Positions 13,501 through 25,318 are shown, counted from the stretch's first letter. The stretch is 64,000 nt of DNA from Phalacrocorax aristotelis (GCF_949628215.1 NC_134277.1:58290918-58354917), one strand, 5' to 3'. Numbers and translations are program-made. Notes: generated by a model not told the origin, from the letters alone.

Positions 13501-16500
13501 TGAATGTAAATAATTATTTACAGTTATATATATGCATATATATATATATGCAGAGAGGCAAGTGAGAACACTGTATTTGTTTGTTTATAATAAAGTTGTT
13601 ACCTGCTTCACACACAGGTGTTCCACAGCCCTTGTGGAATCGAGTATTTCTCAATGGTATTAGACACGACTGTTTCAACATAAACAAGAAAACACTCAAT
13701 AAAAAGCAGTTTATAACCACTATGTTCTTTAAAAATATTCACCGGTCTGGGTTCAAAAGAAATAAGGCCTAAAAGATACACTCATGTACACATAAGTACT
13801 GTAAGTCCATCCTAGGAATTGTTGTACCTCTTACTCAATTTGAAAAAAATTTGGTAGAGGAGTGGCAGTCTCAAAAATTATGCTTTTATGTTTCAGGAAG
13901 TAGAGATGGCCGAGTAAAAGAAATGTTAATACTAGCACCTCCACTGAGAGAACGATGGCAATATTATTGAGGAACACTTAAGAATCCACGGAGGAGAGGG
14001 ATATTGTGAATATTCTAGCTGCAGTGCAAGCCTTGATCAGATGAAATAAAGCTTCATTAATGCTACTGCTCCTGGAACTACTTTTTCTTTAATATATATT
14101 TGTTTGTACGTGCAGATTCTGGGTGCTCTGGAGTATTAAGCTCTTTGAACACTATCTGAAGAAAGACTGGAATCAGGATGTGAAGGAGGAGGCTGGTTGT
14201 TTACCTAGGGATCTCACCTCAAACAAAAGCCTTATCTCATTTCACTGTTGTGTCAAACCGGCACGGTGCGTGCATCCCGCCTGCCTCACCAACGAACTGC
14301 AGCATGGTGGATAGAAAGTGTTCATTTACCGCCTAGACAAGCTCTAAGGGGCTCTGCTGCAACTTGCACTTTTGCTGAGAAAATGCCACATGCTGGGCTA
14401 AGTTCATTTGTACTCTAACTCCATTAAAGCTAATGTGCTTTCCCCAGGGATGAAGAAGCTTGGTTCCTTGAAGCTAGGCAGAAATGAAAGAAGACATCAC
14501 TTAAGTGAGCCAAGATATGACTGAAATGAAATACAAAACCATTTATTCCTGGATCAGGAACTGGTTTTCCTTTTTCAGCTTATCTCTTGGCCTGGAAAGA
14601 ATTTTATAGCATAGGATATCCATACCCTTATCTAGGCTGGATAACAGACCATGCACTGGGAAGCATATGCCTCCAGACTGTGGTTTCCTTTCCCTCCAGG
14701 CCACTGCTTCCATCTCACTCTTGCTAATCTGTCTATTGGATAAAAACGGTGTTAATATTTTTTTTTCCCTTTCTTGCTCCAGCTGAAGCCTTCTTTTTTT
14801 GAGAAAAAAAATATCTAATTCTTCCTTGGTTCTCAGTTTAAACTCAGTAGTGATGTATGTGTTAATTAACTGAAATGTATCTGATAACTGGCTCTTGCCT
14901 ACACTTGTTTGATAGTGGGCCATCAGATGAAAGTGCAGGCAGTGTTGGCCTTCAAGCGTGGTAGTGTCTTAGGTTGCAAGATTCCAGATTCCTCTCCTAC
15001 CTTTTCTTTATGCATTAGTGCTTTCCCAGTCCTCCCAGAATTTGTGCTATCAGGGTTTCTGCCTGTCTCCGGGCTGCCAAAGCACCCCTGTAGGGAAATA
15101 CAGCAGTGCCACAGGGCACCCGTGCTCAGCACTGATGTTCAGATTCATTTGGTGTCGCTAATTGGGTCAGGCTATTTGGCTTCTCCATGAAGAGCCACTG
15201 TGCCTCGGTGTGTCTCCAAAACACCATCTCCTGGGTCATGCAACACAGAAAATAGGAATGGGAAGGGAGTTTGGTGTTAAAGCCTTTCGTCAGGACAGGG
15301 CTCTGAAAACTACTTTTTCGACCTCTATGAATTGGAGCCTTTTTGAAGTGATGCCTGACTTTGTATTTGTGTGTTGAGACAACATGAACCGATCCATCTC
15401 AGATGATACGCAGTGTACAATGTGTCTTTCTCTACACCCCAGATGTAAGAAAGCATGATTTTTCAACTCAAACTATATCTAGACACTTGTGTGTTTCTAT
15501 ATACAGTTGCCTCATTCGGTCTTCACACTTGGACAAAGTGACGGCCGTGACATCTCCTTAGACATCTTCTAGCAAATTCAGTTAGAGATGTGACTGTTCA
15601 TCTGAAAAACACACCTCACAGCTTCAGATTGGTTGGCACCAAATTGAGACAAAAAGAGGCATCAAAATCAGTGGTCATTCAGGAAGGACTTGTACACACT
15701 ACCCCTGAGCACACCATGACACATGGCGTTTGGGAATTTGTTAAAGTTTATAGTCACTTCTTAGGCAGAGCATATAACCCAGGACCTGAGAGGACGTATG
15801 ATTGATGGTGCCAGCTGGAAGCCACTCCTTAACTCCCCCGAAGTTCACTGTGTGGAAATAATAACCACCTGATGACATTTCACTGGGAAACTTGGCATCA
15901 GGAGATGGCAAGTTTCTTCCTTGAAGACTATGACAACGAGGAAGTGCTGAACAAAGGAGCTGTGTGTTACAAGAATGTTTCTAAATAGGTAGCCCACAAA
16001 AGGACAGTGGGAGGGTATACCTCCTTCAGAAATGCTGCTGGCAAAGGTCTATCAGTCAGAGGGAAACAAGGAGAAGGTGAAGAGGGTTGTCCCCCTATCT
16101 ATTTTGATATTCTCCCAAGGACTGACTAGCTAGCTCTCCTATGAAGCAAGGGGAGGAGACCTCAGTAAACTCTGGGTCCCTTCTAAACTGAAAGAACAGC
16201 TGTGCTTCCCCCCCACTGAACACAGGGGGTGTCTAGCTGTGGAAAGGGTGGGAAAAGGCTTGGAAAAGGAGGCTCAAAGCAGCAGTACAAGGTGGTGGTG
16301 AAGGAAATAGCCAGGGCATAACTACACCAGCCAACATGTCACAGGGCTCACTGCTGGAGTTGGTGAGCACCCCAGCTCTGGTCTAGGACTAGTCCTGAGA
16401 CCTTTATGAGAGATGACCAAGGGCTGTTACCAAGCATGCTGAGGAAATGAAGGACTAGGGTGGGGCCACAGCCTCTCCTCTGAAGTGCCAAAGGTGCACC

Positions 16501-16550
16501 CTGTAGGCAAGGGGGGCTAAGCCTGCCCGGCTGACAGAGGCAGAGACATC
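4591..16550. other. Intergenic DNA between two CR1 copies, no gene seen
   Basis: About 12 kb without a supportable gene. Open frames reach 126 codons (minus strand, 14543-14923), but none shows a recognised domain. An AT dinucleotide stretch lies at 13525-13549. In vertebrates that retain the human-like order (EGFR, LANCL2, VOPP1, SEPT14) a neighbouring gene lies beyond the VOPP1 5' end, but no exon of such a neighbour is recognisable in this window. Confidence 0.55.
13525..13549. repeat. TA dinucleotide repeat
   Basis: A run of alternating T and A is interrupted once by GC, giving a near-perfect palindrome (tatatatgcatatata). It is a simple AT microsatellite, probably length-polymorphic, with no sign of function. 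Confidence 0.85.
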
Positions 16551-17130
16551 ATAGAATCACAGAATGGTTTGGGTTGGGAAGGACCTTCAAAGATCATCCT
16601 GTCCAATCCCCCTGCTGTGGGCAGGGTCATCTTTCACTAGATCAGGCTGCTCAAAGCCCCATCCAGCCTGACCTTGAACACATGCAGGGATGGGGTGTCC
16701 GCAGCTTCTCTGGGCAACCTGTTGCAGTGTCTCACCACCCTCATTGTAAAAAAAAAAAGTCTTCCTTATGTCCAATCTAAATCTACATCCTTCAAGTTGA
16801 AAACCATTGTCCCTTGTCCTGTCACTACAGGTAAAAAGTCTGTCCCCATCTTTCTTACAGGCCCCCTTTAAGTACTGGAAGGCCGCAATAAGGTCTGCCT
16901 GCAGCCTTCTCTTCTCCAGGCTGAACAATCCCAGCTCTCTCAGCCTGTCCTCATAGGAGAGGTGCTCCAGCCCTCCGACCATTTTCGTGGCCCTCCTCTG
17001 GACCCGCTCCAACAGACCCGTGTCTGTCTTGTGCTTGGGGACCCCAGAGCTGGACACAGCACTCGGCTGGGGTGTCACGAGTGGGGCAGAGGGGAGCGTC
17101 ACCTCCTTTCACCTACACTTGGCCTGCTTG
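16551..17130 (-). mobile_element. CR1 LINE, 5'-truncated, next to the VOPP1 promoter
   Basis: The + strand begins atagaatcacagaatggtt and continues tgggttgggaaggacctt, the antisense of the CR1 3' terminus, so the element lies on the minus strand. Minus-strand translation between 17102 and 16587 gives the carboxyl part of the CR1 reverse transcriptase [23 protein letters not shown], then [20 protein letters not shown], then AAFQYLKGACKKDGDRLF. The C-terminal stretch beyond the poly-A/T slip near 16750 has lost the usual HWNRLPREVV reading by small indels. This copy is of a different subfamily from the one at 4095-4590 (different 3' tail). Its truncated 5' end runs almost directly into the CpG island, about 650 bases before the VOPP1 start codon, so it may form the outer boundary of the promoter. 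It is non-functional as a mobile element. The left end is sharp; the right end is good to about 20 bases. Confidence 0.95.
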
Positions 17131-17688
17131 AACTCCAACGACGCTGCTCCTCATCCTCGGAGCCGGCACCCGAGACACCCCGACCAGCTAGTCACCTCCC
17201 CCGGGGACCCCGCACGACCCGCCCTGGGCAGGCCGCCGTGCTGCTCAGCCGGGGCATCTCCCCCCGCCCCCTGCCGCCGCCGCCACCGACCCCCCGGGGC
17301 CGGGCAGCGGTGCGGGGCGGCGCCGGGGCGGGCCGGCTCCTCTTCCCGCCCTCAGCCGCCGCGGCGCCTAGGCTCTTTGTGCCGCCCGCCCCAGCGCCGC
17401 GCTGCCCTTCTCCGCTCCGCCTCGCCTCGCCGCGGCGCTGCCCGCTCGGGCCCGGCCGCCGCCGCGGCGGCGGAGATCGGCAGGTCAGCCCGCCCTCGCC
17501 CCGCTGCGAGGCTTCCCCGCCTCCGTCCCCGCCCTGCCGCTTTACCCCGCCTCGTCCCTCTGCCCCCGGCGCGGGTTTCTCGCCGCCCCTTCCCCCGGGC
17601 TGTCTGTCAGCCCGCCCTGCTCGCTGCCCCGCTGTGCCTGTGTCCGTGTCCGTCCCGTCCCGTCCACCCCATCCCCCCGCCGCCGGGC

Positions 17689-17721
17689 ATGGCGCCGCTG
17701 ACAGCGCCCGTGCGCGCCTGA
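17689..17721 (+). other. Upstream ORF, 10 codons, in VOPP1 5' leader
   Basis: An ATG at 17689 has G at -3 and G at +4, a strong Kozak context. It opens a short frame (MAPLTAPVRA) ending in TGA at 17719-17721, which is 57 bases before the VOPP1 ATG. The VOPP1 ATG itself has G at -3 but A at +4, so it is weaker. If the transcript begins upstream of 17689, ribosomes would meet this uORF first, and VOPP1 translation would depend on leaky scanning or reinitiation. Its use in vivo is inferred only. Confidence 0.5.
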
Positions 17722-17751
17722 GTCGGCAGGGGCGAGCCCGCCGTCGCCGCG

Positions 17752-17772
17752 GGAGGAGGAGGAGGAGGAGGA
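17752..17772 (+). repeat. GGA trinucleotide repeat in 5' leader
   Basis: Seven consecutive GGA units lie directly before the VOPP1 start codon (ATG at 17779). The purine-rich tract would be in the 5' untranslated region. Such GGA repeats can fold into compact G-quadruplex-type structures and are often length-variable. Any effect on translation is speculation. Confidence 0.8.
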
Positions 17773-17778
17773 GAAGAG

Positions 17779-17829
17779 ATGAACCGCTTCCAGCCCGGGG
17801 TCGCGCTGCTGCTCTCGTTGCTGTGGGAG
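17779..17829 (+). CDS. VOPP1: VOPP1 coding exon 1 (signal peptide start)
   Basis: The exon codes for 17 residues, MNRFQPGVALLLSLLWE, and ends at a good donor site (gag|gtgagg, GT at 17830-17831), phase 0. The sequence is a typical signal peptide: a short basic/polar start, then the hydrophobic core VALLLSLLW. Mammalian VOPP1 begins with a comparable leader of about 18 residues with the same hydrophobic run and the same final Glu before CTEAKKHC. VOPP1 is a type I single-pass protein of endosomes, lysosomes and vesicles. Its lumenal part is cysteine-rich, and its cytoplasmic tail has PY motifs that bind WW-domain proteins such as WWOX. It has been linked to cell survival and NF-kB signalling. 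The start was chosen because it sits in the CpG island, gives the leader, and splices in frame to exon 2. The residues before the core differ from mammals, as expected for a fast-evolving leader. The identity depends on exon 2; alone, this exon would be too short to name. Confidence 0.88.
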
Positions 17830-18600
17830 GTGAGGTGGTCCGGGCAGGGGAGCGCTGCCCTGCCCGCGGCGGCCCCCACAGCCTCGGGAGGGCGGCGGGC
17901 TCGCCCCGGGGCGGCGGCGGGGCGATTTGCCGTCAGTCGCGACCGGGAGCTCCGCGGCCGGCGGGGGGAAGCTGGCAGTCCGTACCCGGGCGGGGTTGTG
18001 CGTGAGAGGTGGTGTGACAGTGTTCATTTTGGGGTTGCTGCCCTTGCCGGGACGGGCTTGGCTCCACAAGCTCCGGGGCAGTGTGCGGCGAGGAGTGCGT
18101 GGGCGCAGCGGTGCGGTGCGGGGCCGGGCTGGGCAAAGCCCCGCTTGCTGCCCGAGGGGCTGCCGGGGTGCAGTAGTTCGGGCTGTTCGCAGCGACCCGG
18201 CTTGCTTGCTTTTTAATGTTTCGTTGCGGGAGCGGAAAAAGATGATCTGTGATGTGCTGGAGCAGAGAAACGCGGGACCTGTGGGCAGGGGCGCAAGCTG
18301 TCGGAAGCTGTCCCTTCCTAATAGGCTGGCTGGCTCTCCAAGGGGCGCGAAACGTGCGCCTGTCAGTAAGGGTTAAATGGAAGGTGCATCTCTTTATTTC
18401 TGTTTTAAGTATCCTTGTGTGGACAAAACGTACATTGCGAGGTCGAGGTGTGGCGGCATCAGCTCAGGAGGAGCCGTGGTGGCACCGAGCTGTGTGGTTA
18501 AACTTCTCGGAAAGCCTCGGTAGCGCAGCTTTAGTAGTTCCAACATACGTGCGAAGGAAAAAAAAAAGAAAATAAAAATATTAGCGCAGCTTACGTTAAT

Positions 18601-18617
18601 GGGGGGGGGGGGGGGGG
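18601..18617. repeat. Poly-G run (17 G)
   Basis: Seventeen consecutive G follow ttacgttaat, 0.8 kb inside intron 1 and just past the CpG island. On the sense RNA this could form a G-quadruplex. The length is error-prone in any sequencing technology. Confidence 0.9.
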
Positions 18618-21600
18618 AATTTGTGCCACGCAGTTATGTCATGGGGCTGGTTTCCCAGCCCCTTTTTTAACAGGCAGATCCATAGATGTTGTCTGGCGAC
18701 GAGCTGCCTCTTGGTCTTCGGTTTAACCTTGGGGCTGGGTTGGGGGCAGGCTGGGGGGCACTGGGACGGGTTCGTGACGGGCACGCTGCCATGTGTAGCT
18801 CCCGGCGGCAGCTTTGCCACCGCACCAGGACACATAGGATGGCAGCGTGCTGGGGTGGCTTCAGAGACGCCCATGGGCTTGTCTTAGGTAAGTCTTTACC
18901 TCTCTAAAGCCCAGAGGCAGTCTAGCTGGGAGGGGTGGAGCGTTGTGTTGCCTCTGTGATGGAGCAGTTTAGGCAGAAGATTAATTATTTTTTTAAAAAA
19001 TCAACACACCATCAAACCCATATGTGGAAACTAGAGTGCTGGCTGTGTAATGATTGTTTTCAGTAATGGATATAATTCATGAGAATGATGTTTACTACAT
19101 GTTTATGCCACCTACGCAGACAAACAATTTCTGGTATGTTGCCCACTATGTCATCCAGCATCATCCCATTAAAACACTCGGATGACAATCACCATTTAAT
19201 GTAAATAAATGTAATTCTTTTCAATTTAATTGGGCTGTGTCTCATTACCCTGGCTGTAAACCTGGCCCAGAGCCTGGTCCACAATTGCTCCTTGACTCTG
19301 CAGAAGCTCTTCAGAAAGCACAAATGGCAAAATGTCAATTAAATGAAACGGGCACTGGCATTTCCCAGAGGGGATTTGTTCATCTGAGAGTGTGAAAGGC
19401 TTCACCCCTCCAGGATCTGTTTGATTAGATGTCTCAGCTCTCTAACACGTATTCCGCTGAAAAAGATCCTGCGTGCCTGAAGAAAGTTATTTGCATAAAT
19501 CCTCTTTGGACGTAGCCCATGTTGCTGTTATTCAAGCTTTTATACTGGTTTTAATTGTGCGGTGTTTTTTTCCTTTTTCTTTCAATCTAGAATGTTTGTT
19601 TTGCCATCTGGTTTTGTGGATTTTTTTTTTTCTTTTTTGGAAGTCCTTAGGATACCTTTTTAAATGAGATGTTATGTAAATAAAAAGTATTACAAATTGT
19701 TTTAAGTTGTATTGTATGGGAAAAAGTCCCAAAAACAAAATGCCGAGGGTTTAAATAACTGAATCAGAGAGAGCTGGTTGTTTAGAAGGTGTTTGGTATT
19801 TGAAACTTTTGCTGCCTTCTGCACTAACTTCCACGCTGGTGATTACCTGAAATAGCATTGTTACAATTTTTAAAAATCTTTTTGCAGCTTTGACGTGATC
19901 TTAGTTAATCTTTAACACAGCGTGAGCTAAGGAATATAGTTTTCATTCAGCGTTTTGCAAAAGACACTTAACCAAATAATGGGCAGGGTCGGGGAGGAAG
20001 CTATCTAGCCCTTCAGAGCAATTTGCAGTAGTTTACTGATGTTTAAAGTTCTCCTTGCTTAAATTACCCAAAATACTTGTTGCAAAACACTAGTGTATTT
20101 TTTTTTTTTGTCCGTGTGCATTCAAAAATGCTGTTTCTGGTTATATGAATGAAAGGAGTATAAACTCCTTCACAAGTAAACATACATCGCGTTCAAGGTA
20201 GGGGTGAGACTGGATGTGGGGAATGCTTCTTTGTGGCTTTCAGGTTGAAGCCTAGTCAGTTAACTGACTGTGCCACAGTCACATGGAGAAGTAATGGTTT
20301 GCTGTTCCTGATGTAGAGGCAGAAGATGTAAAAGAGGGACTGAAGGGCTGCGGAAGGCACTTGGGTGCACTCAGGGGTGCTTTCATGAAGACAGCTGAAG
20401 GCATCGTTATGAAAGCAGGATTTAGAAATGAACACTGTTGAATCATCATCCATCTTTTTCAAGTTAATTTGGCTACTTGGGGGTAGCAGTGTGTTATTAA
20501 ATGCAGTTGCCTGAAACATGCTTTTTCACGAGGACCCTGGATATCTGGTAGACCTGTAGTACTGGGGTGTGTGATTTCAATATTCACTAATAGCTAGTAG
20601 TCTCACTCGCTAGCATGGCTCATGGTTCCACCGACAGGGCTGTGTTTTTGTCTCAGTTTTGTATGAGTAGATGGCTCTCAATTTTATTAAAAGCTTTGAG
20701 GAAGTCCTTAAAGTGATGTCTGTTCAGGGTATATATCAATATTTTCTGCTTTTCTTTCATCAGACATGCCAAGGGCTTTGGCTGTCTGAGCCTAAATGTG
20801 ACTTTAAAGGACAGCATTGTCTTTGGGATGGGAAAAATAAAACCAAACAAGCAGCCCCCACACCCCCTTGATGACGAAGTGAGCTTATTTTCAGCCTGAA
20901 TGAGGGCACCAGGTATCTTGGTGTGGAAAAAAAGGCACTTGCGGAAGTGCTGGGTGGAAGAGAGTGGTGAGGCTCAGCTCAAGGATGGGGAGGCTCAGCT
21001 CAGCTGTTTAAGCCTGGTAAAGGGCCCTGTCACCGCTGCAGCGGTAATAAAGAAAGTGTGTTACTGTTACTGCTGCTGAGTGGCTTGCTGGATAGCTTCA
21101 ACTTTCAAAGCTGTTGAATAATTTTAGGTGCCTAAGCTTCTGGTTGGCCCATATAGTGTGTCCAGAGGAACCTAGCAGCTAATGTAACTGCCTGAATATT
21201 TCAGTCAAGCTTTACCGTGCTCTGTATTAAGGTAAGTTGAGGCCTGTGGTAGTTGCTGGAGGTGGTGTGAGAAGTGGGTGAGAAACCCACCATTTATGTT
21301 TCCAGATGGCTGTACAAAATTTAGATCATCACTATTGGAAATACTAGCGTTTGTATTTCTACACGCTCGATTTCTCATTACTAAAAATTATAACATGGAT
21401 GCTGATAGAAATACTGATAATTGGATGGTTGGTTCTTGTTAATTTGTCAGATAAAAGATACTGCAAAAAAAGTCAAGTGCCTTTTGTAAAGAATGAAAGA
21501 ATGGACGTCATATGAACAGCAAAATATGTTATCTTGAAATAAAATTCAAACACTCCTGACAGTCTGTCATACAAGATTTGTTTAAATAAAAGTAAAGTTG

Positions 21601-21746
21601 GCTAGCTGATTCCCACTTGGGTAACTGCTGTGTGGAGGTTTTTACTATTATTTTTATAAGTGGACTTCAACAGAACAGATTTTAGCAAATAAGATAAAGC
21701 TAAAATCTCTGCCCTACAATCTATTCAAACTAGAGGTTTTGGTTCT

Positions 21747-21766
21747 CCCCCCCCCCCCCCCCCCCC
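21747..21766. repeat. Poly-C run (20 C)
   Basis: Twenty consecutive C, followed by accc, lie in intron 1. This is the longest homopolymer in the window. It has quadruplex potential on the minus strand and uncertain length. Confidence 0.9.
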
Positions 21767-23457
21767 ACCCTTGTACAAGCACATTAAGATGGGCAACATT
21801 TTGATCATAGTAGGTACAGGTAGAGTTCAGTAAGTTGTGGGGAGTATGGGGAAACACACTCCACCCCCAGTTTCTGGTACTTTTTTCTATCCATTAACTG
21901 TCCTTACGTACAAATTACAGGAATGTACGTACCCTTGAATGTACAAATGTGCATGTACACTAGGGTGGTTGTCTCTATGGTGTCTCCCTCTGTGGAAGTC
22001 TGCTGATGCTGTCCTATTGATGTTTTAACTCTTGTGGGCATTGTGTCAGTGGGTGGTAGGAGGAATGATCCTCTCTAAACTGATGGGGAAAAGTCTATCC
22101 CAGAAATTCTGCAAGGGGGTTGTTAGTGTTGATGTGTCCACTAACCCTCTCCTGCCTGTTGGGTTTAGTTATGTAGGGGCTTAGCAGCTTAAAACAATTT
22201 TTGGATTTTTTTTTTCTTACCCTCCTTCAGCCAGTTGGAAAGCAGCTATTGCATTGCTGAGCAAAGGCAGGAAAGAGCTTACTTATGATTTATAGTTTGA
22301 GGATCCAACTGGTGCTGGCAAATCTTCCCTGCCTCTTGACAGCAGTGAGATGGGCTGTGATTTTCAGGCAGGAGGACTGAGCTTGCACACTCTTCTCACT
22401 TTGCTCCTGCTGAGGAGGAGACGGATTCGTGTTCGCCACAGTACGGGAATGGTGGCTGAGTGCCATTTGCATCCTCTAAGGGGAGGTGCGAATAGCTATG
22501 CTGTGGGCTCTTTTGGGCCTGCTTTTTTTTTTTTTGTTCATCAGAAAAAACATCTATAAAACCTGCTTATATTTTTTATAGCAGTCAAAAATGTTTAGCA
22601 CCTTCAGTTATGCTTTATCTATAAAAAGGAAGTACTCTTTTTATCTCAGTACTTCCCACTCAGCTAATGCAGGTGTCTGGTGGGATCTGTTAAACTTGAC
22701 CAAAGCAAGCCTTTAGACTTCAGCTGCTCTTTGAAAATGGATTTTGCTAAAATCAGTGATAAAAGGCTCAATGGAAATTCTCTTTGCTTTAATGCAAATT
22801 TATTTTAGTTTACTCCACTAGGAAGAGGCTTAGGAAAACTGGAATAAGCATGCCCACATACATGTTTGCTCTGCTCATCTGCGTAGGCTGAGTTTACAGG
22901 CAGGAACGGATTAATGCCTGAGCTCAAGCTACAGAATTTTAAATTAAAATTTCTTATTTCTTGCTGAGACAAGGTGCCTACGAATGTACTTCAAATCTGT
23001 TGTGGTAAAAAGTAAAATCCATATAAATAAAAACAATTACAGAAAGGAAGCATTTTTTAAATTTTTAAGCCTAATTTTTGAAGGTGCTGCATTACTTTGT
23101 ATCCTCATCAACGCAGCTGTTTCTACAGTTTTTGTGCTTTGCTGAAGGCTTTGTTGAAATCCTGTTAGGGTTTATTACAGCGAATACAAACTTTCTTCTG
23201 ACTAACAAGAGGCAAAGCCTTTCTAAAATGATCTTCTTTTTCTTTGCTTGAATAGTGCCTTATGGGTAATGAATCTTAGGTCTGTCTGAAGGCTGGGATA
23301 GTGGGCGTTAAACAGCACTTCCAAGACAAAAGAAAGATAAGGTCTTAAATAGTGGATGTTATCACTTTCCTGACTTAAGTAAGGTAATACATGAGATGAA
23401 ATACAGTGCTTGGTATTTCAGGGAGCGTGAGAGGGGAGTCTCGGTTGGTTTGAATGC

Positions 23458-23512
23458 TTCCTTTTTTTCCTTTTATTTTTCTTTTATTGTTTTTTGTTTT
23501 TTCTTTTTGAAA
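23458..23512. repeat. T-rich low-complexity tract
   Basis: About 55 bases are almost purely T with scattered C and G (repeats of ctttt and gtttttt). It resembles a degraded poly-T, possibly an old antisense retroposon tail, but no body of a retroposon is recognisable next to it. Confidence 0.7.
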
Positions 23513-25301
23513 ACAATGTATTTTGACAGGTTTTTCACATATTAAGTGGAAAAGTTTTCACTGCTGAGTTAAAAATGTCTTTCGTCTCAAGTGTGTCTTT
23601 GGCTTCACGCTAAATAGGTGTCAATTTAACCCATGTTTTAAATAACTCAACTAAAAATCTCTTCCTCTTTCTCAGTGACTCAGCTTTCAGTCTGGTAGAT
23701 TTTTAGAAGGAAAGGACTGGCAAGAAGTGGTTTCTTAATCTGCTTCTGATCCAATGCAGGGGTGGGCTGTTGCTGGCAAGGGTGATCCCTAACCCCTTGT
23801 TCTGCTGGCTGTGTGCTGCCACGGCTGTGGAGGAATCTTATCAACCCCCTGATCGTATGTAAGTCTAAGCCACCAAAAAAAGGATGGAGAAAAAATTGAG
23901 AGGGTATAGTTTTCCACTGGTTCAGCAGAAGTTTGCAAAGTGGTAGCATCATGAAACTTCCTGCAAAGGAGGAGAGGGAATGTATGGCTTGGAGTGGGAC
24001 TCCATTTTGGTAGCACACTTGTTATTTCAGTACGTTAGATACCACCTAACAGGAGCTACAGGACAGACAATATTGCATTTAACAAAGAAAATCCTACACA
24101 CCTTTTCCATGCAGTGCTAGAAGGGAAGACTAGCAGACTCTGTTTCTTGTTTTCCCCTGAAAGATGCTGTTAGATAAGACTAACTTCTCCATATGGTGTC
24201 ATGTTGTTTTCCCACATAACTTGCCAAGTGTCTGTCAGAGCAGAAGTTCTCAACCTAGAACTAATGACCTCCTCAGCTTCCTCATCTGTGGGACAGGAGA
24301 GGGTTGTGTCTGGAGACCATACCCCCAGGGAAGGTCCACTATCAGCTGCAGCATGGGAGGGACCGTTGTCCTCCAGTCCAGCTGGTGGGTAACTGTGAAC
24401 CCAGCAGTGCTCCAGTGTGTCATTCCCTTTGCTTGTCTCATTGGGAGGTCTGGGAATAAAAAAACCAAAACAAAACGAACAACTTGGCTGCATCCCTTTC
24501 ATTGGAAGTGATCATGAAGTGATCTTTACCTTAGATTCAAAGTTCAATGATGGTAGAAAGTGGCCGTTTTTGGAGGGTGCTGAAGCAGGGTGGTGGGAGC
24601 ATGGCCTGATTCTAGCCTTGGCTGCACTTGAGCACTCTCTGAGCAGCTTGTTCCTTTCCTGCCAGAGTAGGAATGATGGCATGCCAACTGGCTTGCTCTC
24701 CCACCTCTGATATTGGTGGGCATCGTGCAACTAAATAGCTGGCAGTAGTTTTGAGAGTGGATCCTTCCTTCTCAGTTCTTGCACTGGTGGAATTAGAGGT
24801 GAGCATCATGGACTGGAAGTATGCAGCCCATACCTGTACAAATCTGTCTTTCCAATACACTAAGTTAAGGCAAATACATTTAATGTATTTTTAAGCCTTT
24901 CTAGTTACATGCATTCCAGTCTGCTTGGATCCTCCCTTAGAGGAGGAAGAACTGGAGAACACTGAAATGAAATTAATATGAGAGGAATGTGAGCATGGGG
25001 GAGGGTAGCAGAGGTCTCACTGACAGCAGACCATGGGCAGCATATGGTTTAACAGCCTTACACTTGATGTGAGGGGAGTATTTTGTTGCACACATCATCA
25101 TGTTCTTGGGGCTCAATGGCACTGCCGCTCAAGAGAGGGTGATGATTTTTTAGACCTACTCTGCTTAGCTCGGTGTTGGCAGCAGTGTAGTTGCAGTGAT
25201 GGACTTGTGTTACCATGGGGTTAAGAGCTGCTAGGATGCCTGTGATCTAGAAAGTTAAGTCTTAAGAAATTTGGAGCTCTGTCAGGGAATATATACTAGC
25301 C

Positions 25302-25318
25302 AAAAAAAAAAAAAAAAA
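25302..25318. repeat. Poly-A run (17 A)
   Basis: Seventeen consecutive A lie in intron 1. No retroposed sequence can be recognised immediately upstream and there are no clear flanking duplications, so it is called only as a simple repeat. Confidence 0.85.

Larger units (their letters stand above)
17131..18230 (+). promoter_or_regulatory. VOPP1: CpG-island promoter of VOPP1
   Basis: An abrupt rise in G+C and in CpG density starts just after the CR1 copy and fades near 18230, covering the 5' flank, exon 1 and the first 400 bases of intron 1. It contains many GC-box-like GGGCGG/CCGCCC sites (for example around 17270-17345 and 17440-17475) and no TATA box near the coding start. This is the usual form of a broadly expressed, TATA-less vertebrate promoter with dispersed initiation. 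The transcription start cannot be fixed from sequence alone; somewhere in 17250-17690 is likely. The long open frames on both strands here are a by-product of the high G+C content and not genes. Confidence 0.88.

Noticed and set aside
1..16550. Exons of a neighbouring gene (for example a septin, LANCL2 or EGFR)
   Set aside because: No translated segment resembles these families and no paired splice sites around a conserved block were found.
16587..17102. 171-codon minus-strand open frame as a possible host gene
   Set aside because: It is clearly the carboxyl part of CR1 reverse transcriptase, so it was annotated as a mobile element and not a host gene.
16962..18005. 347-codon + strand open frame, and overlapping frames of 244, 175 and 149 codons
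   Set aside because: It spans the end of a CR1 copy, the CpG-island promoter and VOPP1 exon 1 in other frames. The Pro/Arg/Ala-rich translations are typical of GC-rich DNA lacking AT-rich stop codons.
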